Source: Candidatus Daviesbacteria bacterium (GTDB lineage Bacteria > Patescibacteria > Microgenomatia > Daviesbacterales > UBA10151). From it: a DNA stretch of 64,000 bases. The notes below the pieces were generated by a model. The model saw only the letters and a program-made list of their open reading frames with translations, made no database searches and was not told the origin of the DNA. Below are positions 7,177-15,600 of the stretch, one piece after another. Location of the stretch: positions 124,001 through 188,000 of the forward strand of contig JACOXI010000004.1 of NCBI GenBank assembly GCA_016176335.1, given 5' to 3'. The translations under genes were made by a program, and so were the position numbers. Within the stretch, counting starts at the first letter, position 1, and each line of letters opens with the position of its first letter.

Positions 7177-8469
7177 CTAATTTTCCTCCGCCCAATAATG
7201 TTTCTTTATTTTGGTTTTTGCCAAAATTGACTGCAGTTTTAGCATGGCAGTATAAGTTGGAAATACAAATAGCCTGTCTTTTAACCCCATTGTAGCTTCT
7301 TTAAGAGCATTGCTTAAACTATCATCAACAATCATTGTTTTTGGATCAAATCCCGCATATTTAAGCCTGACAGCCAAATCATAGGCTCTGGCACCAGATA
7401 CATAAAGTGAGGGGCCCCTCGACTTCGCTCGGGGCGAATTTCGAAGAAGTTCGAAATTCGCATCCCAGATCCAGGAAACATCTGTTCCGTCCGCAATATT
7501 ATCGTTTAAAGCAAAAAGCATCCTGTCATTTTTTTTGATATTTGGGGTAACTGTTTCAAAGACCGCTGTTGCCCCGGCAGGGTTTTTAATTAAAAATATG
7601 TAGCCAAACGGGAGTTTTTCTACTCTGCCAAAGGCAGGAGAAAAATTTTTAAGCGAGGAAATCATAGTATCTGGTTTAAAACTCAAGTTTAAACCTGCTG
7701 CGAATGCTGCCAGAAAATCATAAATATGGTAGACGCCGGGAAGAGGCAGGTTTATCGTTAATCGTATATTGAATATCGTTAAGGCAAAAGTAGATCCATT
7801 TAAGCCACTAAGTTTTACATTCTTAGCTTCGTAATCGAGGTTTCCATGCTCTTTTTCGTGCACCAGACTTTCCCCCACAATTTTAAAGTCTTTCACCCCA
7901 AATTTTTGGATAACACCTTTAAAGCATTTAGATAATTTTGCAGTATTTGCATCATCCCCATTAACCAACACCACTGTTTTTGGGGGTAAATTCTTTAATG
8001 TTTGGCACCAATTTTTGACTACGGTGTCCACTTCGCCATAGCGATCAAGCTGATCTCTAAATACATTCAAAAAAACTATAATATCTGGTTTAAGTTTTGG
8101 AGCAACAGTATTAAATGCAGCCTCATCTAATTCCCATATCCCTAAATCTATGTTCTCGCTGAGGATGTGGGAATAAGAATTAATCAAAGTAGAAGCAATG
8201 CCTCTTTCCAGATTTGAGCCTGTGTGGTTTCGTATGACTTTTATACCACTCTTGGAAGCAAAATGTGCAATCATTCGGGAGGTTGTGGTTTTGCCGTTTG
8301 TTCCTGTGACAACCACATTCATGGGGATTTTAGAACTTAATTTACTAACTATGTCAGGATCCAATTTGAGAGCATAAAGTCCTGGAGCTGCCGAACCACC
8401 ACCAATCCTTAAAATCTTTGACAAATAAGAAATGACCTGACCTAAAAAAACCGCTATAAAAGTCTGCAT
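7177..8469 (-). CDS. murT: Lipid II isoglutaminyl synthase, Mur-ligase subunit
   Basis: 430 residues. An N-terminal hydrophobic segment is followed by the Mur-ligase P-loop GTNGKTTTSR (about 56-65), the central domain and the C-terminal MurT domain (VSGARAYDLAVRLKYAG). It ATP-activates the alpha-carboxyl of D-Glu in lipid II for amidation with ammonia from GatD. Two oddities: no Cys4 zinc-ribbon CxxC pairs are present, unlike MurT of Gram-positives, and residues about 335-353 (LLRNSPRAKSRGPSL) are translated from an inserted palindromic repeat. TATAAT ends 6 nt before the ATG, which suggests a leaderless mRNA. Confidence 0.92.
   Translation of the reverse strand: MQTFIAVFLGQVISYLSKILRIGGGSAAPGLYALKLDPDIVSKLSSKIPMNVVVTGTNGKTTTSRMIAHFASKSGIKVIRNHTGSNLERGIASTLINSYSHILSENIDLGIWELDEAAFNTVAPKLKPDIIVFLNVFRDQLDRYGEVDTVVKNWCQTLKNLPPKTVVLVNGDDANTAKLSKCFKGVIQKFGVKDFKIVGESLVHEKEHGNLDYEAKNVKLSGLNGSTFALTIFNIRLTINLPLPGVYHIYDFLAAFAAGLNLSFKPDTMISSLKNFSPAFGRVEKLPFGYIFLIKNPAGATAVFETVTPNIKKNDRMLFALNDNIADGTDVSWIWDANFELLRNSPRAKSRGPSLYVSGARAYDLAVRLKYAGFDPKTMIVDDSLSNALKEATMGLKDRLFVFPTYTAMLKLQSILAKTKIKKHYWAEEN
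7411..7467. repeat. Palindromic element inserted in frame in murT
   Basis: Two nested inverted repeats (GGGGCCCC, and GCGAATTTCGAA with GTTCGAAATTCGC) inside the coding sequence. The encoded stretch is absent from the normal WD-F-L...VSGxRAYD context of MurT, so this is an in-frame insertion. Confidence 0.7.
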
Positions 8470-8493
8470 GTGGGAATTATACCAAGATTAAGA

Positions 8494-9087
8494 TTAATCT
8501 ATAACCAGCCGCCCGGAAACGGCAGCAATCTTAGGGGTTGATTCTACCTGGGATAAATCTATTGTTTCAGATTCAAACTTGGTAGCAAACTTTTCTAAAT
8601 CATTCATGAAATAAGCCACTTTACGCCCCCAGGTTGGTGAGGCAGCGTATCTTCTGTTTATGGAATAAGGATCAGTCAGTCCCTTATCCAGGTAGTTCTC
8701 CCTCAAACCTTTTGAAACAGTAAAAATTCCCTCTTTCCAGGAATTAAAAAAGATAGCCTGATTTCCATACACACCCCATCCCCACCCGTTATATCCTCCG
8801 GGGATAAATTTACCAAAAGTAGATTCCACTCCGGCAATTGCGGCAACCAGTTTCCAGTCCAGATTATAAGTTTGGGCAGCATCAACAAAATCTTGGGCAT
8901 GATACTGCAGGGGTGAATCATATTTTGCCAGGTATAAACTCAAAATTTCTGCCCGCCCATCCAGCTGTTTTGCCTTAACTCCTTCTGTAACTTTTTTTTC
9001 TTCATCAGCCCTTGCCACCCTATTTAAGTTAGGGGTGTAAATAATTAACAACATGGCAAGTACCGAAAAGAGAATTTTCATAGCCAT
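8494..9087 (-). CDS. Secreted muramidase/glucosaminidase-like protein
   Basis: 197 residues from MAMKILFSVLAMLLIIYT, an N-terminal signal peptide. The mature part has the lysozyme-like pattern LVAAIAGVESTFGKFIP (catalytic Glu candidate), NGWGWGVYG and a C-terminal repeat seen in bacterial SLT/glucosaminidase folds. It probably cleaves peptidoglycan outside the membrane. An in-frame ATG at 9132 is upstream, but the promoter (9135-9163) puts +1 at about 9128, so that ATG is not on the mRNA. AGGA precedes ATG 9087 by 7 nt. Paralogue of the next gene. Confidence 0.75.
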   Translation of the reverse strand: MAMKILFSVLAMLLIIYTPNLNRVARADEEKKVTEGVKAKQLDGRAEILSLYLAKYDSPLQYHAQDFVDAAQTYNLDWKLVAAIAGVESTFGKFIPGGYNGWGWGVYGNQAIFFNSWKEGIFTVSKGLRENYLDKGLTDPYSINRRYAASPTWGRKVAYFMNDLEKFATKFESETIDLSQVESTPKIAAVSGRLVID

Positions 9088-9124
9088 AAAAAAATCCTGA
9101 CTCTGTAGGACAGATATCAGGATT
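9088..9124 (-). promoter_or_regulatory. Leader hairpin burying the Shine-Dalgarno
   Basis: On the minus strand AATCCTGA pairs with TCAGGATT (8 bp, 16-nt loop) followed by a U-run; the AGGA Shine-Dalgarno of the start at 9087 lies inside the 3' arm. It is shaped like a terminator but sits directly before the start codon, so it may act as an attenuator or RNA thermometer. Confidence 0.6.
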
Positions 9125-9134
9125 TGAGCCATTT

Positions 9135-9163
9135 ATAGTATCAAATTTAACTTCAAAAGTCAA
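9135..9163 (-). promoter_or_regulatory. Sigma70 promoter of the muramidase-like gene
   Basis: TTGACT at 9158-9163, 17-bp spacer, TACTAT at 9135-9140. It gives a leader of about 40 nt that contains the hairpin at 9088-9124. Confidence 0.8.
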
Positions 9164-9214
9164 ATACTAGAGGATAAACTTCCTTCGGAAGACTGTAATC
9201 TAATCGATTATAAA

Positions 9215-9802
9215 TTACCTTAACTCTTCCATGAAAGAGGAAACCCCTTTGGCCCAGGCTCCGTCTTTTTCCAACGAGGGAGGGGTATATTTGGTCATAA
9301 TTTGTTCAGGTGTGACCAAGCCTTTGTTAAGGTAATCTTCCCTTAAAGCCCTGCCCACTCTTGCTATTGCTTCCTCCCATGATCCAAATTTTAGGATAAT
9401 ATTCCCGTATATCCCGTAGCCAAAAGGGTTGTATGACCCTTCAATTACTTTTTTCCCGGCGTTGGACTCCTGCATGGCAATAGCTGGCAGTAATCTGTAG
9501 TCAAGCGCATATTGGTCGGAAATTTGTATAAGTAAGTTGCCCAAGCCTGCCAAGGGTGATTGATAGTTTAAGAAAAAATCCTCAATAATTTTTGCTCTGG
9601 CATCTGCTTTTTTAATGTCCTGGGAGGATTCAAATATATTATTAGGCAAGGCTGCAAATAACCCGAACTGTTGGTTGGAAAAGGCTACCACCTTGTTGGT
9701 GTTTAAGTAGATATTAAAAAGTATTGCAAAAATTAGGGAGATGAAAGTGGCAGCAAACCAGGTGCCCACCAGCCCCACTCCAACTGAATATGTTTTGTCC
9801 AT
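9215..9802 (-). CDS. Membrane-anchored muramidase-like protein (paralogue)
   Basis: 195 residues starting MDKTYSVGVGLVGTWFAA, with one transmembrane anchor (about 6-32). The extracellular part carries RLLPAIAMQESNAGKK and NPFGYGIYG, the same pattern as the neighbouring gene, with Glu as probable acid. The longer in-frame start at 9856 would translate a palindromic repeat (EVHSERSRS), so ATG 9802 is preferred. Likely cell-wall remodelling. Confidence 0.72.
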   Translation of the reverse strand: MDKTYSVGVGLVGTWFAATFISLIFAILFNIYLNTNKVVAFSNQQFGLFAALPNNIFESSQDIKKADARAKIIEDFFLNYQSPLAGLGNLLIQISDQYALDYRLLPAIAMQESNAGKKVIEGSYNPFGYGIYGNIILKFGSWEEAIARVGRALREDYLNKGLVTPEQIMTKYTPPSLEKDGAWAKGVSSFMEELR

Positions 9803-9895
9803 ACTTCGACTTCGTTCACTATGGACCTCTTCGAGTCTGAGCACTGAGGTGCTCACCTCAGAGTCGAAGACCTGAGTCTATCGAATGGGTCCATC
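9803..9895. repeat. Palindromic repeat upstream of the muramidase-like gene
   Basis: Contains TTCGACTTCG and GAGCACTGAGGTGCTC palindromes. It belongs to the same TCGA-rich class as the GATCCTGAG..CGAAGGATC elements at about 9968, 23.6 kb and 50.54 kb. Confidence 0.6.
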
Positions 9896-9999
9896 TGCTT
9901 TTTGTTGCAAAAATATTAACCTTAATTTTTGAGGTTTGTCAACCCTTCAGTTTAATTCAGGGTTGATCCTGAGCCTGCCGAAGGATCAATTGGGTCAAA

Positions 10000-11004
10000 C
10001 TAACTCAACTGAAGAATTGTCGAGGCTAATTTTTGCGGATCGTGCCTGAATAAATGCTCACGGATATGGTAGAGCGCCAGCGGTTTTTTTATAATTTTAG
10101 TTTTAGGGGAAATTTTTTTGCAGGTTTCCTCATCAACCTCAACAGGCTGCTGTTTATCCTTTTTGTAAACCTTCAGAATCTCCGCGCCCATGCTATTTTC
10201 ATTGGCAATCATATAATCAATTCTGTCATTTCCTCCCAGATAATATGTGAATGCTTTAAGGTAATCTGATGCCTTAAAGTTATCTGTTTCACCCACTTTA
10301 GTCATCAGGTTTAGTATCAAAATTACTTTGGCCTTTGACTCGTCAATGGCTTCTTTAATTCCGCCTACCAAAAGATGAGGTAGAATGCTGGTGTATAAAT
10401 CTCCTGCGGAAAAGATGATTTTTTCAGCATCAAGTATTGCTTGAATTGCTTGTGGATTGGGATCCGCATTGGTTTCAAAATAAATCCTGGTGATTCTTTT
10501 TTTGGGATTATAGTCGCTTTTTCCCCCTCTCAAATCAATAGTTGCTTCGCCTTCCAGTTCTTCTCCGCCCTCCAGTTTTGCCATTAAATTCAACTCCGAT
10601 ATACTGACCGGACAAACACGAGCCCTGATCCTGAAAAGCAATCTCTCGGCCTCAATTCCACGGTCTGCTCCTTTGTAGATATGCTCAAGCCGGGCAGAGA
10701 TTAAATTACCAAGGCTGTGGCCCCGCAAGGGCCCCGGAATATCCGCAAGACGGTCATCAAACAGTTTTTGGGCCACCTGGCGCTGTTTTGGATCCTCCAT
10801 TAAAGCCAGGAGGCATTGACGCATATCCCCGGGAGGTAAAACTCCCAGTTCGGTTCGCAGTCTGCCGGAAGAACCGCCGCTGTCCCAAGTTCCCACAATT
10901 GCGGTGATAAGTTCAGGTTGGTTTAGTTCAACCAATCCCCGAAGAAGCGAGAAATGACCGGTTCCTCCACCGAGGGAAACTATTTTTTGTTTAAATGTTG
11001 CCAT
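10000..11004 (-). CDS. yvcK: YvcK/CofD-like gluconeogenesis factor
   Basis: 334 residues. N-terminal KIVSLGGGTGHFSLLRGL is the nucleotide-sugar-binding Gly loop of the YvcK branch of the CofD superfamily; GTWDSGGSSGRLR and PPGDMRQCLLAL follow in family order. YvcK binds UDP-GlcNAc and coordinates cell-wall precursor flux with carbon metabolism. The surrounding murT-gatD, muramidases and glmS fit that role. TATAAT lies 10 nt before the ATG, back-to-back with the tRNA-Leu promoter. Confidence 0.92.
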   Translation of the reverse strand: MATFKQKIVSLGGGTGHFSLLRGLVELNQPELITAIVGTWDSGGSSGRLRTELGVLPPGDMRQCLLALMEDPKQRQVAQKLFDDRLADIPGPLRGHSLGNLISARLEHIYKGADRGIEAERLLFRIRARVCPVSISELNLMAKLEGGEELEGEATIDLRGGKSDYNPKKRITRIYFETNADPNPQAIQAILDAEKIIFSAGDLYTSILPHLLVGGIKEAIDESKAKVILILNLMTKVGETDNFKASDYLKAFTYYLGGNDRIDYMIANENSMGAEILKVYKKDKQQPVEVDEETCKKISPKTKIIKKPLALYHIREHLFRHDPQKLASTILQLS

Positions 11005-11055
11005 TTAACTTTGTATTATACAACAAAAAATTGATATAATTTGCTGGAAGAATAT

Positions 11056-11141
11056 GCCGAAGTGGCGGAATGGCAGACGCGCAGGCCTCAGAAGCTTGTC
11101 CCCGCAAGGGGGTGGAGGTTCAACTCCTCTCTTCGGCACCA
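11056..11141 (+). tRNA. tRNA-Leu (CAG), CCA encoded
   Basis: Acceptor GCCGAAG/CTTCGGC, anticodon loop CTCAGAA, long variable arm, T-loop TTCAACT, ACCA at the 3' end. TATAAT about 17 nt upstream. First of a three-tRNA run. Confidence 0.93.
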
Positions 11142-11142
11142 T

Positions 11143-11224
11143 GCCGGGGTGGTGAAATGGTATACACGCTACCTTGAGGTGGTAGTGCCCAAAAGGCGTG
11201 CAGGTTCAACTCCTGTCCCCGGCA
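11143..11224 (+). tRNA. tRNA-Leu (GAG)
   Basis: Acceptor GCCGGGG/CCCCGGC, anticodon loop TTGAGGT, variable arm, T-loop TTCAACT. No encoded CCA. One nucleotide after the previous tRNA. Confidence 0.93.
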
Positions 11225-11237
11225 CTGATATATTTAT

Positions 11238-11311
11238 GGACTCGTAGCTCAGTTGGTTAGAGCGGTCGCCTTACACGCGACAGGTCAGGGGTTCGACTCC
11301 TCTCGAGTCCA
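11238..11311 (+). tRNA. tRNA-Val (TAC)
   Basis: Acceptor GGACTCG/CGAGTCC, anticodon loop CTTACAC, T-loop TTCGACT, discriminator A. No encoded CCA. Confidence 0.93.
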
Positions 11312-11376
11312 CACAACGTCCCATAGTTGATAAATTTGTTTTGAACTGGTAGAATAATGCATTAACTGTATTTATT

Positions 11377-12093
11377 ATGCCTGAACAAAGTATTCCAATT
11401 TATTCGGAACAAGAATTAAATAAATTATTAGAGGATCCAAAATTCTCATCCAAAATCGGTGGATATTCTACCTTTTCTCTTGGCCTGATAAGAAGGGGTT
11501 TTGCAAGTGGAAGCTTCGCTATCCCTACCTACGGACCTTCTTGGGACCAACATATAAGCCTGGATTTACACCCAGATGTTTTTAAGGAAGTTTTTGGCAT
11601 AGCTCCTATTTCAACACCTTTTCCGAGAAGTTTATATGAAAACCGGGGACATGGATCAACTTGGGCTGCCTATGAGCTATACTGCGAGACAGTCAGGAAA
11701 AATGCAAGTTTTGATGAACTGGATGAAATGTATTTAGATGTTCATTTCCGAGCACTTTCAGAAACTTACGAAAGGACCAAACTAACAAGTATAAAAGAAT
11801 TAATTGCAAGCTGTCCTATACTCTTAAGACATGGTCACCCCGAAGAGGATATAAGAAAATATTTTAGATTTGACAAAAGTCTCATCAGAGTATTAGAAGG
11901 AATGAAAAGACGAAAAGGAATACAGGTTCTCTATGGAGATAGGGAGAGTTTAACAGAATTTGTCTCAGATCCTTTAAGCGATGGGGAAGGTATCGACGAT
12001 GCCGCCATTGCTGTAGCCAGAAGTATACCCGGCGAATTGGTATTAGGATTCATTCCTTTGGGGGAATATGAAAAAGCGGCTCTTATTTTATAG
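11377..12093 (+). CDS. Hypothetical protein
   Basis: 238 residues, soluble, with no motif I can place. The last third (QVLYGDRESL..., DAAIAVARSIPGELVLGFIPLGEYE) looks like an alpha/beta strand-helix-strand. A promoter TTGATA-17-TAGAAT, with TG before the -10, lies about 25 nt upstream. Monocistronic between the tRNA run and glmS. Confidence 0.6.
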   Translation: MPEQSIPIYSEQELNKLLEDPKFSSKIGGYSTFSLGLIRRGFASGSFAIPTYGPSWDQHISLDLHPDVFKEVFGIAPISTPFPRSLYENRGHGSTWAAYELYCETVRKNASFDELDEMYLDVHFRALSETYERTKLTSIKELIASCPILLRHGHPEEDIRKYFRFDKSLIRVLEGMKRRKGIQVLYGDRESLTEFVSDPLSDGEGIDDAAIAVARSIPGELVLGFIPLGEYEKAALIL

Positions 12094-12211
12094 GAGCTTC
12101 TACACTTACCCGGATATCTATGTTAGTAATTCTTGCTAAAATGTGTCAGAGCCAGTTCGTATAGTGGCACCAACTAACACCCTCCTTATGATATACTAGT
12201 GAGCATTATTT

Positions 12212-13954
12212 ATGTGTGGAATTTTTGGCTATATTGGGCAGGCAAATGATGCAGCGCAAAAGGTTTTTAATGGCCTTTTGGATATTGAATACCGTGGTTA
12301 TGATTCCTGGGGAGTAGCTTACTGGAAGATGGATAATGTAGGGTGGAAGATAGAAAAGAGGGTTGGCTTTCTCCCATCCAGTTTCAAATTTCCAGCTTCT
12401 AATATTTCCATAGGTCACACAAGATGGGCAACTCACGGCGGAGTAACAGTTACAAATGCTCATCCACACTTAAGTTGTGATGGAAAGCTGGCTCTGGTTC
12501 ATAACGGTATTGTGGAAAATTATCTTGAACTTAAAAAGGAATTAAAATCCCATAAATTAAAATCTGAAACAGATACTGAGATAATAATTCATCTGATTGA
12601 GGACCGGTTTAAAAACAACTCCTTAAAACATGCTGTGGCAGAAATTTTTAATAAAATGGCAGGGCTTTCCGCCATTGTAGTTTCCGATGGCAGAGAAATT
12701 GTGGCTTGCAAGAGAGGATCCCCTTTGGTTTTAGGTAAAACCAAAAGCGGATTTGTAATAGCTTCAGACCCTAATGCAATTTTGCCTTTAACAAATAAAC
12801 TTATATTTTTAGAAGACGGGCAATTGGTTGTTTTAAATAAAGAGCTAAAGCTTTATGAAGTCAAAGATTTAAATGAAATTCAGGCTGAATTTACCAATAT
12901 TGACTGGAAATATACGCAAGGCACAAAAGGTCAATTCCCCCATTTTATGCTTAAAGAAATTTACGAACAGCCCCAAGTTTTATATAACCAAATTCAAAGC
13001 TTGGATTCTGTGGAAAAAATCATCAAAGAATTAAAAAATGCCTTTGGTACTTACTTTTTGGGATGTGGTTCTGCATCGTACACCTGTTTTTTAGGGGAAT
13101 ATGCTTTTTCAAAAATTGCCAAAAAGCATGTGAATTTTTCAATAGGGTCTGAATTTAATTATACTGAGGATTTTTTAACAGATAAAAGTTTACTTATAGC
13201 AGTATCTCAGTCTGGTGAAACTATTGATGTTGTGGAACCTGTAAATTTGGCCAAAAAGAAAGGCACAAAAGTTGTGGCCTTAACTAACACATTAGGTTCA
13301 ACTCTTTATAGAATGGCAGATATAAAACATCTTTTAAATGCTGGGCCTGAAAAAGCCGTAGCATCCACTAAAGCGGTAATTGCCATGGTAGCGAATTTGC
13401 TGCTTTATGCATATGGATTTGCAGGCAAGTTAGAAGAAGGAATTAAGGTGATTGAAAATAGTGCAAAAGAGATTGAAGAAATTATCAAAAAACAAGGCGA
13501 GATTAAAAAACTGGCAGACAAAATTTATCAGGCTCAGCATACTTTCGTTTTAGGAAGAGGCCTTTCTTACCCGGTGGCGCTAGAAGCTGCCCTTAAAATT
13601 AAGGAAACTTCATATATCCATGCAGAAGGATTTGCATCTGGTGAGTTAAAGCATGGTTGTATTGCTTTAATAGATAAGGGGACGCCGGTTATTTTATTCG
13701 TCCCCGAAGATGAAACACGCCCTGCTGTTTTGGCAAATGCCATGGAAGTTAAGGCCAGGGGTGCTTATGTTGTGGGGGTGGGAGTTGAAAAAGCCCCAAG
13801 TTTTGATTACTTTTTTAAAGTAAAAGATGTTGGGGCTTCATCTGTTTTACCCCACATTGTTTTTGCCCAGTTGTTAGGTTATTTTTTGGCAGTGAAAAAA
13901 AGACTTAATCCGGATAAACCCAGAAATTTGGCCAAAAGCGTGACTGTTAAATAG
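12212..13954 (+). CDS. glmS: Glutamine-fructose-6-phosphate aminotransferase (isomerizing)
   Basis: 580 residues. Cys2 of MCGIFGYIG is the glutaminase nucleophile; GHTRWATHG follows. Two SIS domains come after about residue 255, with SQSGETIDVV and the C-terminal ESYIHAEG-like region (SYIHAEGFASGELKHG). It makes glucosamine-6-phosphate for UDP-GlcNAc and peptidoglycan. TATACT is 14 nt before the ATG, so the leader is too short for a glmS ribozyme, and none is visible. Confidence 0.95.
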   Translation: MCGIFGYIGQANDAAQKVFNGLLDIEYRGYDSWGVAYWKMDNVGWKIEKRVGFLPSSFKFPASNISIGHTRWATHGGVTVTNAHPHLSCDGKLALVHNGIVENYLELKKELKSHKLKSETDTEIIIHLIEDRFKNNSLKHAVAEIFNKMAGLSAIVVSDGREIVACKRGSPLVLGKTKSGFVIASDPNAILPLTNKLIFLEDGQLVVLNKELKLYEVKDLNEIQAEFTNIDWKYTQGTKGQFPHFMLKEIYEQPQVLYNQIQSLDSVEKIIKELKNAFGTYFLGCGSASYTCFLGEYAFSKIAKKHVNFSIGSEFNYTEDFLTDKSLLIAVSQSGETIDVVEPVNLAKKKGTKVVALTNTLGSTLYRMADIKHLLNAGPEKAVASTKAVIAMVANLLLYAYGFAGKLEEGIKVIENSAKEIEEIIKKQGEIKKLADKIYQAQHTFVLGRGLSYPVALEAALKIKETSYIHAEGFASGELKHGCIALIDKGTPVILFVPEDETRPAVLANAMEVKARGAYVVGVGVEKAPSFDYFFKVKDVGASSVLPHIVFAQLLGYFLAVKKRLNPDKPRNLAKSVTVK

Positions 13955-14009
13955 TTTATAGTTTGAGCCCAGAAATCTAGCCGGATGTGTAATTATTAGA
14001 TGAATTAGG

Positions 14010-14888
14010 CTAAACTTTTCTCAGGCTTGCAGGGAAAGCAAGATGCCATGAAGGAAGAGGTCTCTGTATTTGCCCTCCATATCCAACAGCGCGTGGCAAT
14101 TGTCTAAGAAATTCATTATCTCCTCCCTGGAAACCAACAATGACTTGTGAGGGACCTCGTAATGCATAAAAACCCCAAGGTGCTAAATGGCTTGCATCAA
14201 ACGCATAAAATCCTCCAAATCTTAATATTCCCCTCCATAGTGGATATGGAGCAGGAGGAATCATTCTTTCCGTAATAAGAGCCGCACTGAATGTACGAGC
14301 ATAAGATTCTGTATCTGTTGGAATTCTTTCTGCTTCCGCCTCCGGAACAGTTACACCATATACATTTTGGGGATATTCCAACGGGGAAGGGGCCACATCG
14401 ATTTGTTGAATGTCAAAGCCATCCCTCAGAAGCCAGGCAACTCCGATAGGGCGCTTTAAATTGGGTTCATAAGTTCCAATACGAAGATGGCGGGGTGTGA
14501 AATGTCCAGGTTTATCAGGACAATCATTTCGTTCTATCTCTATAGTTGCGGTTGCCTGCTCAAGAGCAAAAGGTTCATCCGAAACCTCAGGATTTCCGAT
14601 CCAAAGTATAGAGCGGGTACGTGGATGCTGTATTAGCTGGAAATTCATTCCTTGTAGATGATGAGTAACCACAGCAGTTGGTCTTTGAATATCAATACCG
14701 ATTGCCACCCTTATTAGATCTTGAATTCCGCGAAAAGTAAAGGGGATTCTTCTTGTAGGTTCTTCCTTTGTACCGAGCCTAGCTGCTGCTGTTCTTCTAT
14801 CTACTCCTATTAATCCATTTAGAGATAAAACTTTGTGAGGTTTGGAGATTTCTTGAACCAATGCTATTTCTACACCCAATCCTGCCAT
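14010..14888 (-). CDS. Hypothetical protein
   Basis: 292 residues, no signal peptide or transmembrane segment. The Pro/Arg-rich middle and the aromatic C-terminus (YPLWRGILRFGGFYAFDASH) suggest a beta-rich fold. No catalytic motif recognised. Convergent with glmS. Confidence 0.55.
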   Translation of the reverse strand: MAGLGVEIALVQEISKPHKVLSLNGLIGVDRRTAAARLGTKEEPTRRIPFTFRGIQDLIRVAIGIDIQRPTAVVTHHLQGMNFQLIQHPRTRSILWIGNPEVSDEPFALEQATATIEIERNDCPDKPGHFTPRHLRIGTYEPNLKRPIGVAWLLRDGFDIQQIDVAPSPLEYPQNVYGVTVPEAEAERIPTDTESYARTFSAALITERMIPPAPYPLWRGILRFGGFYAFDASHLAPWGFYALRGPSQVIVGFQGGDNEFLRQLPRAVGYGGQIQRPLPSWHLAFPASLRKV

Positions 14889-15033
14889 AATTTCAGGGCA
14901 ATGTGGTCAGTTTAACACCATGTAGAAGAAAGTCAAGAGTTTAGATTACCTTTTACATCTGCCCTGATAATTTCTGCAATCTTAGCTCTAATCTTCATTT
15001 TTTTCAGAAAGTGAGATATAATCTACCTGTTTT

Positions 15034-15106
15034 GCCTCGATTGCCAACGTGGTCAAGGCGTCCGCCTGAAGAGCGGATTATCTCAGTTCGATTCTGGGTC
15101 GAGGCA
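15034..15106 (+). tRNA. tRNA-Phe (GAA)
   Basis: Acceptor GCCTCGA/TCGAGGC, anticodon loop CTGAAGA, T-loop TTCGATT, discriminator A. No encoded CCA. Confidence 0.92.
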
Positions 15107-15265
15107 CATCATAACAGCCAGTCGAAATATACTAAATTTACTGCACTGTTTGAGTTAGTTTATAGGGAAGAATATCAAACAAAGCACGAAGCTTATAGAC
15201 GAGAGATGTACTTTAAAACAGGAAAAGGTAGAGAAGAGATTAAAAATATTCTAATGCGGCGGTAG
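15107..15265 (+). pseudogene. C-terminal remnant of a GIY-YIG endonuclease
   Basis: The frame directly after tRNA-Phe encodes SKYTKFTALFELVYREEY and then ALK-like EAYRREMYFKTGKGREEI. This is the typical second half of small UvrC-like GIY-YIG nucleases. The GIY and YIG strands are missing because the frame runs into the tRNA. Its stop (TAG, 15263-15265) is inside the 5' end of tRNA-Gly. Probably what is left of an insertion between two tRNA genes. Confidence 0.65.
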
Positions 15266-15327
15266 TTCAGTGGTAGAATGTCTCGTTGCCAACGAGAAGG
15301 TCGCCGGTTCAAATCCGGTCCGCCGCT
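15256..15327 (+). tRNA. tRNA-Gly (GCC)
   Basis: Acceptor GCGGCGG/CCGCCGC, anticodon loop TGCCAAC, T-loop TTCAAAT, discriminator T. No encoded CCA. Overlaps the last codons of the GIY-YIG remnant. Confidence 0.93.
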
Positions 15328-15448
15328 CATAACCGGACCTGTTTTTGGAAATTCTGCCAATTTGTCCTCAAAAATAATCTTTTCTCTATTCCAAGCCTCA
15401 ATTTTTAACTTTTTTTCGGTAGCTTCAGAAAATTTATACCGGTGATCG
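15328..15448 (-). pseudogene. Possible protein-coding remnant
   Basis: On the minus strand an open frame reads NSDHRYKFSEATEKKLKIEA followed by WNREKIIFEDKLAEFPKTGP, with protein-like composition. It has no start codon and runs into tRNA-Gly. It looks like the middle of a lost gene; the family is not recognised. Nothing further was found up to 15550. Confidence 0.35.
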
Positions 15449-15600
15449 GAATTGAACCTGTCTCAGTTTTTTTCAATAAATTGAATTGAACTAGTTGTTG
15501 TACTCGTAGTAGTGGTAGCTCTGGTTTATGAAGTAGATTATTGATACAGTGAACCAAGTACTTGACAAAATAGAAACTAGTATGCTAGTCTATTATTAAG

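Noticed and set aside
9088..9132. Upstream ATG at 9132 as start of the muramidase-like gene
   Set aside because: The promoter at 9135-9163 puts transcription start at about 9128, downstream of that ATG, and the extra codons are just the hairpin sequence.
12093..12211. glmS ribozyme upstream of glmS
   Set aside because: The -10 (TATACT) lies about 14 nt before the ATG and no ribozyme core motifs are visible in the gap.
15415..15455. Antisense tRNA 3' end (GGTTCAATTCC-like) in the gap after tRNA-Gly(GCC)
   Set aside because: The flanking bases do not form a T-stem, and the same bases form a protein-like frame.
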